Positions 10,990 to 23,262 of a DNA stretch of 64,000 nt are shown here, one piece after another. Position numbers and translations under genes: made by a program. Origin of the DNA: Kryptolebias marmoratus (lineage: Eukaryota > Chordata > Actinopteri > Cyprinodontiformes > Rivulidae); NCBI RefSeq assembly GCF_001649575.2, contig NC_051450.1, positions 6,950,360 to 7,014,359 of the forward strand, written 5' to 3'. Under the pieces are notes generated by a model, which saw nothing but the letters and a program-made list of their open reading frames with translations, did no database searches and had not been told where the DNA came from. Every line of letters begins with the position of its first letter. The first letter of the stretch is position 1.

Positions 10990-12100
10990 AGAACCAATTA
11001 CTCCCAGATCGTTGTCATAACATCAGTACACACACTGTGAATCAACATAAAGATTGCAGAAGAGAGCTAACATTGCTAACTCGATGGTAACTGGATGCTA
11101 ACTTGTTAAAAACGTGAGCGCGCTTGAGAGTAGCATTTATGAACTCTCACACCAGAGTAAACTAATCAATAGCAGTTTCAGACTATGATATTTGTTTAAT
11201 CACACATGGATTGTCTATAATTTTCATCAATAACAAACTGCTCTGAATCACAAACTGATCTCAGGCTGCCATACCAGAATGACACGTCACATTTAAAGTA
11301 AAAGTTCCTCTTCATTGTCTCCTTCTCTGTGGCAATGTCCTCCTTTCCATTTGGCTTTCTTTTAAAATTAAAAATAGTTGGCAGAATGTTTTTTTTAAGT
11401 GAAGCCAGTCCACCGCAGTAATGAGGGTCAGAGCAGTGCTTCTCTTTGAAGTAATTCCCACATTGGAGCTTATAGATCCAAATCTGAGGAAGGTTTTATC
11501 TTTCAGGAAGACAAAAAAAATGAAACTCCAGTGCTATTTTCTGGACGATTCAAACAATTAATTCCAGTGAACTGAGCTATATTGTAGCGGTATTCATCCA
11601 CTCACTCTTGAATTGCTGTGGACATCACACAACAGGGGGGTCATGGGGAGAAGCCGAGAACACCCGTGTTTCCTTCATTGTTCGGTATTCAAAAAAAAAA
11701 AAAATTGTGTAACTTTTTTTTTGAAAATTTTATAATAAGTATATTTTATGATTTTCTTTCAGCTGATGTTTGCATTAAAACACTTTTTTAGTTCACCTAC
11801 CCCTAACAAATTAGTAGAAATAAGTGTTTTGAATGCTATAAAGTTCTTAGCAGGAGAGAGATGAAGTGAAGTGGGGTGTATTCCAAACAAGGTAGTTAGG
11901 GCATCCCAGTTATATTAGATAATGTCAGAAAAATTTCAGACCAGAACCTCTTCATAAAGGGACAGCTCCAAAATATATGTCAGTAACTTGCTGTGGCCTT
12001 CCTTGTGATTCCGTGTACATGTTCCTTTGTATTGAAACCTTAGCATAACAATTTTCTATGGAATCAAAAAAGTTCTTACCTTATCTTATTTTATCTTATT
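10990..12100. other. Non-genic stretch
   Basis: No frame, terminal repeat or RNA gene recognised; includes an A-run near 11690-11704. Confidence 0.5.
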
Positions 12101-12104
12101 TTAG

Positions 12105-12510
12105 AAACGGCTGACCTGTTGGGATTTTTACACACAACCATCTCTAGGGTTAAAAGAGAATGGTCCAAAAAAGAGAACATATCCAGTAAGTGGCATTTAT
12201 GTGGACAAAAAGGTCTTGTTAATGTCAGAGGTCAGAGGAGAAAATGTAGACTGGTTCAAGATGACAGAAAGGCAACAGTAGCTCAAATAACTACTTGTTA
12301 CAAACAAAGGTCTGCAGAACCATCTCTGAACACACAACACGTTCAATCTCGAAACAGATGGGCTACAGCAACAGAACACCACGCCGGGTGTCAATTCTGT
12401 CAGCTTAGAACATGAAACAGAGGATACAATCCACGCAGGCTCCCCAAAACTGGACAATAAGAAATTGGAAAAACATTGCCTGCTCTGATGAGTCTCTGTA
12501 AATGATCAGA
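12105..12510 (+). mobile_element. Tc1-like transposase fragment (N-terminal part)
   Basis: Decayed copy of a widespread fish Tc1-like transposase. The frame from 12119 reads SRVKREWSKKENISSKWHLCG, then RKATVAQITTCY, then later 'HHAGCQFCQLRT', corresponding to the helix-turn-helix DNA-binding half of Tc1 transposases. Further bases 'ggacaataagaaattggaaaaacattgcctgctctgatgagtc' correspond to the WS-DES region before the catalytic domain. Both ends are missing; at 12545 it abuts the MADF-bearing repeat. Confidence 0.75.
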
Positions 12511-12552
12511 TTTTTTTTTCTATTTACCTTATTCCACAACACTGCACAGTAC

Positions 12553-13617
12553 TGTCATATAAGCTAAGCTTGGCTTGTTTATTATAAATACATCATTTTT
12601 TATTCACGTTTTTTCCCACCCGCACCTCCAAAACCGCTACCTTTATCTACCTCACCGCACGAGAGTACGCGTGCCAACAGTGACGCAATCGCACTGTCCC
12701 CGTCCCTGTGCGAAGGTCCCGCGCGGTGTAGCGTGATCGTGCACCTTTTGTAACTTCGCGGACCGTGTGCGCGCCGCACTCCATTTAAAATGGATGATTT
12801 CAGTGCTCTAGCAAAGCTGGTTTGCCTGTATCAGCATTTATATGATCCCTCTATGAGAGATCACAAAGATAATCAAACAGCTCAAATCTCACAGAAGGAG
12901 ATTACTGCTGCAGCCGATAAAGTGTGTTTATAGAAATATTAGTTCTATGATGGGCGAATCACAACTAAAGCAAATAAATCAATAAAAGTCAAACTGAATG
13001 CTTTAAGTTTAAACATCTTCTCTGTATTACAGCCAGAAACACAACAGTTCTTCCTCCTGAATGCGTGCAACCATATTTGATGTGAAAGTGTCTTTTTTTT
13101 ACCGTATTTCCACTGATTATGTACCAAATATGGTATGCATGTTTTGTACTTAATGAAAATATTAATATGATGCGAGCTAATTTATCCTTATTTACCAGTA
13201 AAATTATGCTAATAAATTCAGCTTTAGATATTGTTTGTTTCATGTAGTGATCCAACATGCAGCCTGTGCCACAAAAAGCACAGTACAGTACAGCATCTGT
13301 CTGTTTTTCAGAGTTATCTGTTGTTATTCATTGGCCTTGACGTGAGACGTGTGTTGGTGCTTTGTTTGCACTTTTTCATTTATGTTAATTTAATTTATTT
13401 GTAAATGTGACTTAAATTAGGATTTAAATTAGGTGCAATCAATTATTTATTATTATTATTATTATTTATTTATTTTAATTTTGTTTTTGTTTAAAAAAGT
13501 ATTTCAAAAGTGCCTTTTTGTAAAACTGTAGTTGTGTAAATATTTGACACAAATATCTTACAATATCACATAATAAATAGCCATATTTTAAACTTTCCTG
13601 TTAACCTTAATCATTTT
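12553..13617 (+). repeat. MADF-bearing repeat, copy 1
   Basis: Shares its order of segments with 36482-37591 (-) and 56317-57115 (+): 'ggcttgtttattataaata', 'aaaaccgctacctttatctacctcacc', a CG-rich part (12655-12785), a short MADF-like coding frame, 'accgtatttccactg' and a 3' end 'aataaatagccatattttaaacttt'. Here the left end lacks the 'gggtttccccc' segment found in the other copies. Confidence 0.75.
12790..12933 (+). pseudogene. MADF-like domain fragment in repeat copy 1
   Basis: Forty-seven codons from [23 protein letters not shown], then [12 protein letters not shown], then KEITAAADK, ending at TAG. The pattern L-V-x-LYxxLYDPSxxDHKD…KEI matches the N-terminal half of MADF (Myb/SANT-like) domains, often encoded by PIF/Harbinger-type transposons. 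The conserved Trp before KEI, present in the 37145-37318 copy, is Gln here. Probably non-functional. Confidence 0.6.
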
Positions 13618-13619
13618 CT

Positions 13620-15081
13620 TTTGAAAACTAGAGGAGTTCATTTAAGCAAAGAAATCAGTCCTTGATGGGAAAAGTCAGACAAACTTAAAGCAAAAGAGGG
13701 TGCATTCAATTCCATATACCTAATACACTTATAGTTGCTGTTTGTTGCTCAGATAGACCAACAGTCAGCTAATTTTTTAATTCATTTTTATTTTGATTTC
13801 TGTACTGAAGATTATCTCAAGACCCCCCTTTGGTGTTTCATGACCTATAGTAGGGTTCCATCCTGCTCATTCAGCACGAAGCAAGAAAAAAAGCAGAACA
13901 ATGAATGAATATTGAGTTATAACTATAAAAAGTCACACAGTAGATGAGCTTAGCCTCCCTCATACATCAGTATCTCACTGAGCTGGGACTGTTGGAGACA
14001 AGTGAGCAACTCAAAATTGTGAGGAAATTGAAAAACAAAATAAAATAGAGTCTTACTGAGTGAGTGTTTGTGACCAGCAAGTCGTGGGGCCATATTTTGT
14101 CAATTTTTGAAAATCATGGCTGATTTTCTTTGTCACAGCTTGCAAATCTGTATTCTAACATCTGTGTTGCTATAACTGCAGAGTGTGGCTGGGTTGAAAC
14201 CGAGTTCTTGTAGTGCGTCGAAGAAGTTAATTTTCCTTTCATTATGATAATCCACAACAATCTCACTATGGACGTTTTGTACGTACTTAAAACCACTTTG
14301 GAATTATTACATGTAATGTTGAGCCCACTGTGGTTGTAATATGTGCATCTCACCATGACCCTGCAAAGACCATCCACGTTCTGGCTGACTTATTTTATGT
14401 TGCAGAAGGGATATTTTTTTTGTGCAAAAAGCACACAACAGGACATTATGACTGTAATGGTGAAAATAGAGGCACAACAAATGATCTAAGTAACTAAACA
14501 GATGAGAGGCTGAACAGAAAGAAGCCAAGGAATTAAAAAGAAAAATCATGAAAATTTAGGAAACGAAAGGAAAGATGAAAAAAGAATGTGGTAATATTCA
14601 AATATGGTTTGGAACAGATATATTCATGCACTCATAATATACTCATTAAATCTATGTGAACTCATCCTCTTTATTAAAGGCATCCATTTATTTGACAGAT
14701 GAATAAATATAAAACAGAGTCTTTGTTTGGATGCACTGAACCATGCTGTGCCAAGTCTTATCAAGTGACATTTGTTCATGCAGAACTTTGTTATGATGGT
14801 AAGAGGTGGTGGTGAATCACGGGGATGAATAATTGTCAGACTTAATTACTTCCAGAGGGGATTTAGAACTGTATGCCTGCAGTGTAATCAGAAGGTCATC
14901 GGACAGTTTTTCGACTTGCTTTTCCCAGGGCAAAATACCAAACCCCAAATCTGACTTATCTGGTATGTTTGTTGACATATGAGTCTGTAAACTCAAAGCT
15001 CAGAAAAAAATACTTTATGGTAATTGGTGTTAGTGGTATGTATTCTAAAACACTTTTAGTCATCAACAAAAAAGAAGATTA
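13620..15081. other. Non-genic stretch
   Basis: AT-rich, no supported gene or element. Confidence 0.5.
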
Positions 15082-16480
15082 TACAGTGGGCTGCATAAGT
15101 ATTCATCCTGCTTGGTAATCTTTCTATTTTGTTGCCTTACAACCTGGATTATATTTGGATTTTTAATTTGTTTAAAAGCAATGACTTTCCAGAAACACTC
15201 AAATTTGTTGAATATAAACATTGGGGGAAAAACCGAAAAGTGTTGCATGCTTATATATTCAGCCCCTTTGCTTTTAATCGTTCCAATCTCCAATCGTTAC
15301 CTTCAGAAGGCACACAATTGGTTAAATAAGGCCTGTGAGAAATCTAAGAGGTAAAAGATCACAGTATATAAATACCTGTTCTGACAACTCCCAGAATTGA
15401 CACCTCTAAGCAGTAAGGTCTACCACCAAGCAAGAGGCATCATAAAGACAACAGAACTATCCATACAGGTCACAGACAAAGTTGTAGAGAAGTATAGCTC
15501 AAGGATGGGTTAAAAAAAGTATCCCAGAAGCCTGAACATCCCACAGAGCTCCATTAAATCTAATATTTGGAAATGGAAAGATGTTGCCACCACAGCAAAC
15601 CTGTGGGTCGTCCATGGAAATCAGAGAGACATCTAGGAGGACAAAGATAACCCTTCTGGAGCTTGGAGAAGGGAGGATCTGTCCAGAGGAGCATTAGAAG
15701 CTGCACAGAATTGGGCATTATTGATGTGCAGCAGGAAAAAGACACTGATTAAAGAAAAAAAAAGCTTGACTGTTTGGAATTTCTTCCATCAAACCTGTGG
15801 AAGAAGCTGCTGTGGTCAGATGGGATTAAACATCAAGGACACTATGTCTGAGACAGACCACTTCTCATCATGCTGAGAACACCATCCCAACAGCATGGTG
15901 TTGGGAGAATAATGCTGTAGGGATGTTTTTTTAATTAGCAGGTACTTGGAAGCTGATCAGAGGTAAAGGAAAGATGGATGGAGCAAAGTACAGAGAAATT
16001 CTTAAGAGGAACTTGTTGGAGTCTTCCAGAGATCTGAGACTGGGACGGAGGTCCACCTTCCAGAAGGACTCTGACCCTAAACCCTCTGCTGAAGAAACTC
16101 CTCCGCTTTAAGAAGAACCAGTTAAAGGTCCTGGAATGGTCCAGTCAATCTGAGAATCTCTGCTTTGATTTAAAGATTGTTGGACACAAGCAGCAGCCAT
16201 CCAACCTGAAGGAGCTGCAGCAGTTTGGTCATGAAGAATGGACAAAACGTCCAGGTTAGATGGACCAAGACCATGAAGACAGACCTGAAGAGACTTGATG
16301 CTGGAACTGATTGAAAGTTGCTGACATAAATTATTACGTTTGAACACATGAACACACTACTTTTCAGTTGTATTTATTTATTTATTTTTAATATTTAAAG
16401 TAAGTTATTTTCTCTATGTAAGTTAAATAATCTAAAGTATTTTTTGTAGAATTATTGTTTTGAATTAAATTAAAAATCTG
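15082..16480 (+). mobile_element. Tc1-like transposon, decayed, 3' end lost (copy 1)
   Basis: Left end TACAGTGGGCTGCATAAGTA preceded by TA corresponds to the end of the copy at 51194-52873, and the two are colinear for about 1.3 kb. Transposase traces are broken by frameshifts: 'aagcaagaggcatcataaag', then 'aagaaccagttaaaggtcctggaatggtcc' and 'gatttaaagattgttggacacaagcagcagccatcc' ([15 protein letters not shown]). Compared with the other copy, about 20 bases coding SQSPDLSP, just before the catalytic Glu, are deleted near 16145. No right inverted repeat was found. Confidence 0.8.
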
Positions 16481-16926
16481 TCAGCTCTGACTATCTGAGG
16501 GCCTGACTGACCACCTGTGAGTTATTTGGGATTGGGGGGAAGCCAAATAACTAAATAATTGGTATGCTTCTCAACAAGGAGCACCTCCCCTTGACTGGCC
16601 AAATATAAAGTGACATAAATCACATCAAATCTGTTACAAGATCAACAACATGGTTGCCAGAAAGCCCAGCAAATCTGTCAACAAAATGGACAAATCCTCA
16701 CCTTCTTGCAAAAACATTGTGGAAAGGCCCGAGGGTCCAGACAGCTTGAGTCAACACCTGTTGCTGAGTCAAATCCACCCGCTTGCTTCGTGCTCACGGT
16801 GAATCCAGCCTCTGCTGGGAGGTCTGTGGCCCACACCTTTCACCTACTTTGAACCACCCAGACGTCCGACAAGACTCAAATTACCATGACAGACTTGTCA
16901 GACTACCAGATGAGTAGGATTTAAAA

Positions 16927-17916
16927 NNNNNNNNNNNNNNNNNNNNNNNNNNNNNNNNNNNNNNNNNNNNNNNNNNNNNNNNNNNNNNNNNNNNNNNNNN
17001 NNNNNNNNNNNNNNNNNNNNNNNNNNNNNNNNNNNNNNNNNNNNNNNNNNNNNNNNNNNNNNNNNNNNNNNNNNNNNNNNNNNNNNNNNNNNNNNNNNNN
17101 NNNNNNNNNNNNNNNNNNNNNNNNNNNNNNNNNNNNNNNNNNNNNNNNNNNNNNNNNNNNNNNNNNNNNNNNNNNNNNNNNNNNNNNNNNNNNNNNNNNN
17201 NNNNNNNNNNNNNNNNNNNNNNNNNNNNNNNNNNNNNNNNNNNNNNNNNNNNNNNNNNNNNNNNNNNNNNNNNNNNNNNNNNNNNNNNNNNNNNNNNNNN
17301 NNNNNNNNNNNNNNNNNNNNNNNNNNNNNNNNNNNNNNNNNNNNNNNNNNNNNNNNNNNNNNNNNNNNNNNNNNNNNNNNNNNNNNNNNNNNNNNNNNNN
17401 NNNNNNNNNNNNNNNNNNNNNNNNNNNNNNNNNNNNNNNNNNNNNNNNNNNNNNNNNNNNNNNNNNNNNNNNNNNNNNNNNNNNNNNNNNNNNNNNNNNN
17501 NNNNNNNNNNNNNNNNNNNNNNNNNNNNNNNNNNNNNNNNNNNNNNNNNNNNNNNNNNNNNNNNNNNNNNNNNNNNNNNNNNNNNNNNNNNNNNNNNNNN
17601 NNNNNNNNNNNNNNNNNNNNNNNNNNNNNNNNNNNNNNNNNNNNNNNNNNNNNNNNNNNNNNNNNNNNNNNNNNNNNNNNNNNNNNNNNNNNNNNNNNNN
17701 NNNNNNNNNNNNNNNNNNNNNNNNNNNNNNNNNNNNNNNNNNNNNNNNNNNNNNNNNNNNNNNNNNNNNNNNNNNNNNNNNNNNNNNNNNNNNNNNNNNN
17801 NNNNNNNNNNNNNNNNNNNNNNNNNNNNNNNNNNNNNNNNNNNNNNNNNNNNNNNNNNNNNNNNNNNNNNNNNNNNNNNNNNNNNNNNNNNNNNNNNNNN
17901 NNNNNNNNNNNNNNNN
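16927..17916. other. Assembly gap (990 N)
   Basis: Run of N. Both edges (16640-16926 and 17917-18200) are distinctly more GC-rich than the surroundings, so the gap probably hides a coding or CpG-rich repeat sequence. Confidence 1.
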
Positions 17917-18201
17917 CCCCATTACTGGAGAGTTATAGTAGGTGAACGCAGGGTTCACCACCCCAGCTAGTTGAGGGTATGAGAAGGCCTGGCACGGCAT
18001 GGTTCCATATGCAAGCTCAGCAGGCTGAACAAACAGCAAGTCTTGACCATCCTCCCCGGTCACAGCAGGCTGGGTGATGTTATCTTGATATGGAGGGTTG
18101 CTCTCCCCCTCCTGACCAGATAGGGCCTGGGTTTCCTCACTGTGAGGTCTCACTGGGTCAGGTTTGTGACTCGCCTCGTTTCCACCATTTTCACCTTTCA
18201 A
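17917..18201 (-). CDS. Unidentified coding-like frame running into the gap
   Basis: Open minus-strand frame of 95 codons from the gap edge to 18201, with an in-frame stop 12 bases beyond. It has no ATG at its start (first codon TTG), so it may be an internal exon or a broken frame. It reads NGGNEASHKPDPVRPHSEET, then ALSGQEGESNPPYQDN and PQLAGVVNPAFTYYNSPVMG: polar, Pro/Gly-rich and turning hydrophobic toward the gap. I do not recognise the family. It could be an exon of a gene or a piece of a retroelement. Confidence 0.3.
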
Positions 18202-18659
18202 ACATGTCCTAACTTAAATCATTTCAGAATCAAAATATTTTAATAGCTCCAGGTCAATTTGTACTGCTAATTGTGTGAATGCAGCTTTGGTCACTTTGCA
18301 TCCATATTTTTTGGATAAGCTGTCTACCACAGGTACCTTGTCATTCACTTCAGCCTGTTTTGTTCCTGCTTTTGACCATTTTTTTACCCACCTTATCAGT
18401 GCAGCATACCCACCTTAGCAATTGATCATTTTAATCTACTGGAGCACACTTTTTAACTAAAGATAAACAAATTTGGACTGGTTGAGACTGGACATATGGG
18501 TCTGTAGTCCCAGATATTTTCTAAAAAACACCAAAAACAAATTTAAAAATCACAAATTGAACAATTCAAATTGGACATAATAATATGATAATCCTATAAT
18601 AATGTGATTATCTATAACGTCTTGCCTACAAACACAAGCAGGCTAAGTTATGCTTTCTC

Positions 18660-18875
18660 TGTATTTTATATAAAAAGTGTCTGCTTTAAAACTGGCACTG
18701 TTGAGAGTTTTTGCATGGCTTGTACATATTTTATGCACGGTGATTGACCCATCATGCATGCCCCATTGGAGCTGGTGCATCTGCACATATAAGTGCATGC
18801 AAGGTCATGGATATGTACAGTGCATGCAGGGTCATTTGCATGCTGGTGTACATGCATATAGTGAGGTGCATGGGT
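18660..18875. repeat. Irregular 'gtgcatgca' rich segment
   Basis: Multiple short repeats of TGCATG / GTACATGCA between 18713 and 18872 with no regular period. Confidence 0.4.
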
Positions 18876-18880
18876 GTAAA

Positions 18881-19418
18881 TGTCATGATTTCTAGTATTT
18901 TTTGAGTTTGTTCTTAGTTTTGGTGTTGGGTTCTTGTTTTTCCTGCTTTCACGGGTTTTGTTTTTTCCTTTGAATTTTATTTTATACTTTTGGTTTTTGT
19001 TCTCATGTTCTGTCTTTGTATTGTCTCTGCCTCTTGGTTCTGTCCTCATTGTCTTTGTTTATCATTATCCTCTCTTTGCCCTCAGTCTACTCCTGGTTTC
19101 TGCCACACCCATCTCCACCTGTCTGTAATCGTAATCACTCACCTGTGCCCACTTCCCATGATTTCCCTGTGCTTTAAAATCTGGTCATTTTCTCTACCTC
19201 CCCGCCGGTTCATTGTTGATTGTTGCTTGTTATTGTTGCCTTGCCTTGCCTTGTCTCGCCTCAGTTCACCCCTGTCTGCAGTTTGGATTTTTGTTATAGT
19301 TGTTTTGCTGCCACGCCAGCCCTTTTGGTTTCTCGTTTTGTTATTTTAATAAATCAGTTTTTATTTTGAAAGATGAGTCTGCATATTGGGTTCGCCACGC
19401 TTGCACCACGCCCTGACA
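18881..19418 (+). mobile_element. Solo LTR 1
   Basis: 538 bp starting TGTCATGATTTC and ending CGCCCTGACA, flanked on both sides by GTAAA (18876-18880 and 19419-19423), a perfect 5-bp target duplication. It contains a T/C-rich promoter-like part and an AATAAA signal (19348-19353) near the 3' end, as expected of an LTR in + orientation. No internal retroelement coding sequence adjoins it. Confidence 0.85.
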
Positions 19419-19423
19419 GTAAA

Positions 19424-21542
19424 GTGGCAACCGTTTTGTATCTAATTAGTACAAATTGTTAATCAATCAGGACAAAACGTTAATGACTGGGTAAGAAATG
19501 ACAGGTGCTGTGTACAGAGTGTACAGAGGTATAATTTGACCAGCACCCATTTTAAATAGTCTTTCAGTAATATTTATGCATTTGTTGCAGTAGTGCTTTT
19601 ATGAACCCTTACTCCACATGACATCTCCATTGGAACAAAGATTAGTCCAAACGCTGCACACCTGTTGGGAAACGCTGCACAAACTGCTTGTACATTTTGG
19701 CAGATACATTTGGGCCTGCTGTAGTAGTCTATTTGAATAATACATTGTGCATTTGGATTATCATTATGTGGTAAAATAAACAGAGAACAAAAAACAATGA
19801 CAAAGGGGTTTGTGTGTGTGTGTTGTGTATTGTGCAGTGCCCTTTAACAGAAAACCCCCTCTGGCCTGCATGTGGTCCTAATTAGAAGGCAAAGCTTTTT
19901 GACGGTAAATTGATTTTTAATTGTTCAGTCCCTGCATTCATCCAGGTGGCCAAGTTCCTGTCTTTTTTTCTGCATCTGTGTCTATCCCTCTCTCTGAGTC
20001 AAGTATGTGTATTGCTGCTTGCCACTGTTTGTGGCAATTTCCTGAACAAGAGCAATTCATTCCACATTAGACAGAGAGGGTGGATGGAGGCAAACTGACA
20101 AACACACAACAGTTGTACCATAATTGTCAGTAATGCTTTTCTACTTTAATCATTTTGGATTTGGTACAAAGCAAACAGTCACTCTAAATGTTTTCTTTCT
20201 TCTTTGATTTGCTCTCCCTTTCCATCTTAGCAAGAAGCCACTCAGCCCTCTATGGGCTAATGGCAATGACAGTGTGTAAAAGCAGTTTGACAGCAGTGAT
20301 CTACGTAGGTCATTGTTAAAAGAAGCCTGGGGATTGGCTGATCTGATTTTTTCTTCTGTTGCTGGTGGCTGAGCACGGCTCTGAATACTGTGGCACTTCC
20401 CTTGTGTTTTCGTAGGCTTACATCTATTTGTCAAAACTGAATGAGCTGAGATCTAGTCCACCACATGAATGCTGAGATCCTCCTGTCATACTGACAGATA
20501 ATTAGTGTGCTTATAATTGTAATTTTATCTGTCAGTTTGAACCACTGAATTTCAGGATGCTTAACAGCATGACTGTTGAGTAATTTTTGTTTAAACCTTC
20601 TAATGTACCCAGGTTCCCAATCTTCCCAGGAGTGGACAAACCCAGAGATAACCCACAGTCAGTCCCTGCAATGTTCAGAGAAATAGCCAAAAAAAAAGCA
20701 GGTTAAAGGTTATATCTTGTTTGGAAGGGTTGCAGGAGAAGAGCTTCCTCTTTCTAAAAACATGGCAGCATGACTTTGGTTTGTAAAGTTTTACCTGCAT
20801 GAACCACAAGACTCCTGAAACATTGTCCTTTGGACAGATGTGACAAAAGTAGAGATTTTTACCCATAATGCACAGCACCATGTTTGAGAAACAAACAACG
20901 AACAAAAACCAGCATATTACCACAAACACCTCACATTTGTGGAGGAAGAGCAATCGCCACTTGCCACAACATTCTGCCACATGCTGAAGTGTCCTTAGGT
21001 TTTCCTTAATTTGCAAATCAGTATGCGAGTGTGAGAGTTGTAATGTAAAAGTGCTTTAAATGGTCAATAAGACTACAAGCAAATGCAGTCTATTTACCAT
21101 TCCATTAACACCAGCTGTCGGCATGGCAGGGGAGAGATGATGATTTGGGCTTGTTTTGAAACCACAGGACCTTGCACCTTGCGGACATTGAGTCAATCAT
21201 GAATTCCTCTTTAAAGCAAAGTGTTTTAGAGTCAAATGTAAGACCATCTGTCTGACAGCTGAAGCTTGGACCAAACTGGTCATGATGCAACAAGACAATG
21301 ATCCCAAACACAGAAGCTAATCTACAATAGAACGAGTCAAAGGAAAGAATCAAGGAGCTGCAATAAATTAATTCTGGCAAAACTCCATAAAATGAAATAT
21401 CGTGATAAAGAAGAGGGGAGAAAACTCCATGTCAATGTGAAAGACTAAAAAGGTCTGACAAGTACAGGCTGTAGAGTAGATGTATACTTCAAGTGATTGA
21501 TGCTAAAAATGGTTTTACTAGTAATTAGCTATGGATGGGCCT
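19424..21542. other. Non-genic stretch
   Basis: No supported gene or element; a short GT tract near 19810. Confidence 0.5.
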
Positions 21543-22205
21543 GCACAAATTAAATGGTTAAGACTGTTGCCTCACAGCTGACATAATCCAGAGTTTGTCG
21601 TATGAGCGGCACCGAAAACCAGACACTGAGGCGGAGTAAAAAGGTAAGTGATTTTATTTACAGGTGAATGTATGTACAGTGGGAGACAACCAGGAGGATC
21701 TGAAACGGAGGAGCAAGGTGAGTCTCGGGTACAGGATTAGTTTGATTGTGCAGTAGGAGATTTCAAGAGTAATAGTTCTTGTCTTACAGGTCCAGGGAGA
21801 TGGCGAGGCACGGAGACAAAGCAGAGCAAACCAGAAGCAGTCCAGGAAGGGAGGAGTCCAGAAGCAGGTAAGTTCCAGGAAGGCAAACAATTGCAAGGAG
21901 TAGGGCAGCACAACCTGAAGCAAGGGAGAAGTACAAAACGAGGTTAGCGTAGCCATGAGCTTGGTATTAGGACTTAGAGGCTGAGACTCTGACCCATAAG
22001 GCGTGACGCTCCAGCGAAGATCTGGAACCAGCCAGAGGCTTAAATACAGGTGCTGCTCGTCAGGTAAAATCTGTTTCAGCTGGGGAGGAAGAATTAGTGG
22101 CACCGCTAACAGGGCGGGGACAAAAACTCCAGATCCTCACAACAGCAAGGTGGTCTCTCTGGTTTGAATCTTGCCTGGGGCCTTTCTGTGGGAGATCTGC
22201 ATGAT
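21543..22205 (+). repeat. Dispersed repeat D, copy 1 (split by solo LTR 2)
   Basis: Left part 'taaatggttaagactgttgcctcacagc' and right part 'aaggtggtctctctggtttgaatcttgcctggggcctttctgtgg' belong to the common fish repeat that ends in (ATGG)n. Other copies are 38313-38421 (3' end only), 44640-45200 and 58690-58972. Confidence 0.7.
21579..22141 (-). mobile_element. Solo LTR 2, inserted in dispersed repeat D
   Basis: 563 bp bounded TGACATAATCC…CCTCACA on the + strand and flanked by ACAGC on both sides (21574-21578 and 22142-22146). In minus orientation it begins TGTGAGGATC, has a TATTTAAG box (near 22040) and an AATAAA (near 21656) toward its 3' end. Removing it restores 'gttgcctcacagcaaggtgg', a normal uninterrupted stretch of repeat D, which proves the insertion boundaries. 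Confidence 0.88.
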
Positions 22206-22209
22206 CTAT

Positions 22210-23257
22210 TTTTTATTGACTCACAATGTGGACAAATTTGAATTCATTTAAAAATTTCACAAATTTGGTTATTATTTAATAGAACTATTGTCATGTTGAG
22301 AAATGCGAAAAGTTAGAAACTCTGAAATGTGGAATTGCAACACCAGAACATTTTATGGTGTGCACACACCAGAGATGCAACTAAGACATGGAAACATGAA
22401 GTTAAAGGGAAAAATTACTTTCAGAAGAGCCAAATTGTGAACGTGTTTTAGTTAATGGTAGCTGGTGCTGCTACAGGTAGTAACTGGGCTGGTGAACAGC
22501 TTTGGAGAGAGACTTTCCAGAATGTTTTGAAAAGTTTTTGTGGTTCTCACTTTGCTTGCATGAGTTGCTAAGGCTCACATTCATGTCAATTGAGTTTTGA
22601 ACCTGTTTAAAATTTTAGGCGGCAAATTTTCTCTCAAAATAATCACAGAATCATTGTGGGCGTCTTCAACCCATCTCAAAAAAGTTAGAGCTGTAATTAG
22701 ATCCCTGCAAGGAATCTCTTTTCTGACAGAAAATAGGCCCAGGTCTAAAAACCACACAGATCATAAATAGTAATTATTTTTTAAAAAACTGGTCCAAATC
22801 TGCCTAGCTTTATTTCTGAAATGTCCACCTTGAGATTAAATTGCAACTGTGGGAGTTGCTGCCAATGTGGGTACAAAGCAAGCCAAGATGGGTACGATGT
22901 TAATGGAAATGGGCAAGCAAAATAATGTGCACACCCAAGAATGTAGTTTTGAACAGGTTGTGGTTTTAAAAAATTAGCTGGGGAAAATTCAGTTGCACAG
23001 CTCGTTGGTCGCCAGCACTTAAAATCCACTAAAACTGCAATGGAAAATTTGACTTTTTTTTTTTTTTCAACTATGAGTCTTCAACTAGTGTTGCTCTCGT
23101 GTCTTTCTATAGAAGGTGAGTGAGTGAGTGAATAGGTGAGAGAGTGAGTGGTTTATAGGATAGACATGGTTTTTCTTCAACAACTCTGCAACTATTTTGA
23201 GAGAATATTTGGCACACAAATTTTTAAATGTTTAAAATTCAAGTGAGCCTCTGAGTC
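22210..23257. other. Non-genic stretch
   Basis: No supported gene; a (GTGA)n-like run at about 23116-23150. Confidence 0.5.
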
Positions 23258-23262
23258 TCATG

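Noticed and set aside
18666..19349. Lys/Asn-rich and hydrophobic frames on both strands
   Set aside because: They are translations of the T-rich solo LTR 1 and adjoining 'tgcatg' repeats.
21654..22103. 149-codon minus-strand frame
   Set aside because: It is inside solo LTR 2; composition follows the LTR and no retroelement protein motif is visible.
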